Source of the DNA: CAVZXS01 sp963779325
Lineage (GTDB): Bacteria; Bacteroidota; Bacteroidia; Chitinophagales; Chitinophagaceae
DNA: 64,000 bases
Direction of reading: 5' to 3'
NCBI GenBank assembly: GCA_963779325.1
Contig: CAVZXS010000019.1
Coordinates: 62,001-126,000, forward strand
The position numbers and the translations under genes are program-made. Under the pieces are notes generated by a model that was not told the DNA's origin, made no database searches, and worked only from the letters and a program-made list of their open reading frames with translations. How positions within the stretch are numbered: position 1 is the stretch's first letter; each line of letters opens with the position of its first letter. Below are positions 63,032-64,000 of this stretch, piece by piece.

Positions 63032-64000
63032 ATGAACGAAACTAACTTGCATGCCCTCCTGGCATCGGTGATGGGTCATCTCCACGCTGCAACTCCGCAG
63101 GAAGAACAACAGTTATCCCAACTGCAGGAATTAATGGGTTCCACTTTTTTTGATGATGACATTCTTACCAATGTCAGTAATCAAGAGTTCTCCTTCCAGT
63201 CATCCGATATTTTCTTTTCGCAAAACATACCGGGCCGGCGATTGGAAAAAATTGATGAAACCGTTAAACGGATTCTTTCCAAAGAAAATACCGGCGACTT
63301 TCGTGTGTTTGTGCGTGACACACCTGTTCGAACAACACAACTTACCGGCAGCAATCCTTCCTGGGCTACAGGTGCACGGGTATTCAATACCATCGGACCT
63401 TTCTTAAATGCAGAGGGAAGAAGAATATGGTTTGATTTTTTTAAAATAGAAAAGCTAATCTCCTTATATATACAAGGACAAACGCAACCGGTACTTTTAT
63501 TCAAAGCATCGTTTTCAAGAAGGTTTATCATTGGCCCGCTGCAACCGGTTGAAATTACCAAACAATATAACTTGGTTGCCGGCAGTGTATGGATACAGGC
63601 CAAACTGTTAAACGGGGCCGCGCCTGCCGACCGCTATTGCGGACTTCGTGTAAAAGGCGGTACTATTACGTTAGATGCATTGCCTCAACTCATCGGCAAT
63701 AAATTAACGATTGCTCCTGCGAATAATATTCATTGCAAATTGGAAATGGAGCAACCGGCCATTCCACCTGTTACAGCAACAAGTAATCACGGCGCTGATG
63801 CAAGGGCATCTAATCTTTCATTACCCGTAAGTTTCGAATTTACTGCTAATGCTGCCACACATGTCATTCAGCAGGTAGATGCCATTGAATGGAAATTATA
63901 CGGGCAGGAAGGCGTAAGCAGTTGGCAGGGGCAACAAAATTTATTGTACAATAATGTACTCAGTCGCTTATTTATTCCGCTAAGCAGTGAGCCTGATGAA
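63032..64000 (+). CDS. Large protein of unknown function, cut by window end
   Basis: The frame is open from ATG 63032 (MNETNLHALLASVMGHLHAATP) to the end, 323 codons. No signal peptide. It has a helical start (QEEQQLSQLQELMGSTFFDDD), then beta-rich sequence (GDFRVFVRDTPVRTTQLTG, RIWFDFFKIEKLISLYIQGQ, LFKASFSRRFIIGP, YCGLRVKGGTITLDA). I recognise no domain; the remaining part lies outside the window. Confidence 0.65.
   Translation, partial: MNETNLHALLASVMGHLHAATPQEEQQLSQLQELMGSTFFDDDILTNVSNQEFSFQSSDIFFSQNIPGRRLEKIDETVKRILSKENTGDFRVFVRDTPVRTTQLTGSNPSWATGARVFNTIGPFLNAEGRRIWFDFFKIEKLISLYIQGQTQPVLLFKASFSRRFIIGPLQPVEITKQYNLVAGSVWIQAKLLNGAAPADRYCGLRVKGGTITLDALPQLIGNKLTIAPANNIHCKLEMEQPAIPPVTATSNHGADARASNLSLPVSFEFTANAATHVIQQVDAIEWKLYGQEGVSSWQGQQNLLYNNVLSRLFIPLSSEPDE

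Overview
The window reads as a chromosomal segment of a Bacteroidota bacterium, most likely a Chitinophagaceae-type organism. Support comes from gene content (MqnC of the futalosine menaquinone route, propeller-type histidine kinases, PorT-like outer-membrane protein, many short-lipobox lipoproteins), from Bacteroidota -7 promoter elements of the form TAnnTTTG (best at 17048-17077, with TTG 19 bases upstream), and from A-rich leaders without clear Shine-Dalgarno sites. No rRNA, tRNA, CRISPR array, transposase or replication origin was recognised. Layout: 1-3210 is an A+T-rich, probably acquired defence module on the minus strand: DNA methyltransferase with a C-terminal SNase-like domain, an overlapping MjaI-like type II restriction endonuclease, and a reverse transcriptase running off the left edge. 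3291-26776 is mostly core metabolism and envelope: 2-oxo-acid dehydrogenase E1 alpha and beta, a vWA protein, two M16 peptidases, a retropepsin-like/PDZ protease, MqnC, an MBL-rhodanese sulfur protein, PurH, ComEC, CarB, an M23 peptidase and Bcp peroxiredoxin. 27036-41940 holds paired lipoproteins, a NarL-type two-component system, a GMC oxidoreductase, an AraC regulator, a vanadium-haloperoxidase-like protein, PhzF, a cupin and a phosphonate-type binding protein. 42112-48701 has a fatty acid hydroxylase, a Fic protein with its own putative operator, a secreted SAM hydroxide adenosyltransferase-like protein, cupin and LuxR-type genes. 49059-54148 is a block of secreted proteins and lipoproteins (tail-fibre-like, RCC1 repeats, duplicated small lipoproteins, a Cys-rich protein), followed by a LytTR two-component system (54388-58713). 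58749-62833 is a minus-strand group of small cupin, di-haem peroxidase, monooxygenase-like and SnoaL-like genes. The right edge cuts a large unrecognised ORF. Two themes stand out. First, small palindromic repeats are abundant and several lie inside genes: in purH (twice), in carB and at the E1 alpha/beta junction, where the repeat seems to have split a formerly fused E1 gene. Second, six genes carry an interrupting lesion (in-frame stop or frameshift): the reverse transcriptase, MBL-rhodanese protein, an alpha/beta hydrolase, a propeller kinase, a short lipoprotein, and (through the repeat) E1. These may be real decay, repeat activity, or in part sequence errors. A third signal is a conserved AT-rich dyad 40-80 bases upstream of four minus-strand genes between 46675 and 62833, which may define a small regulon controlled from the LuxR-type gene at 47591.
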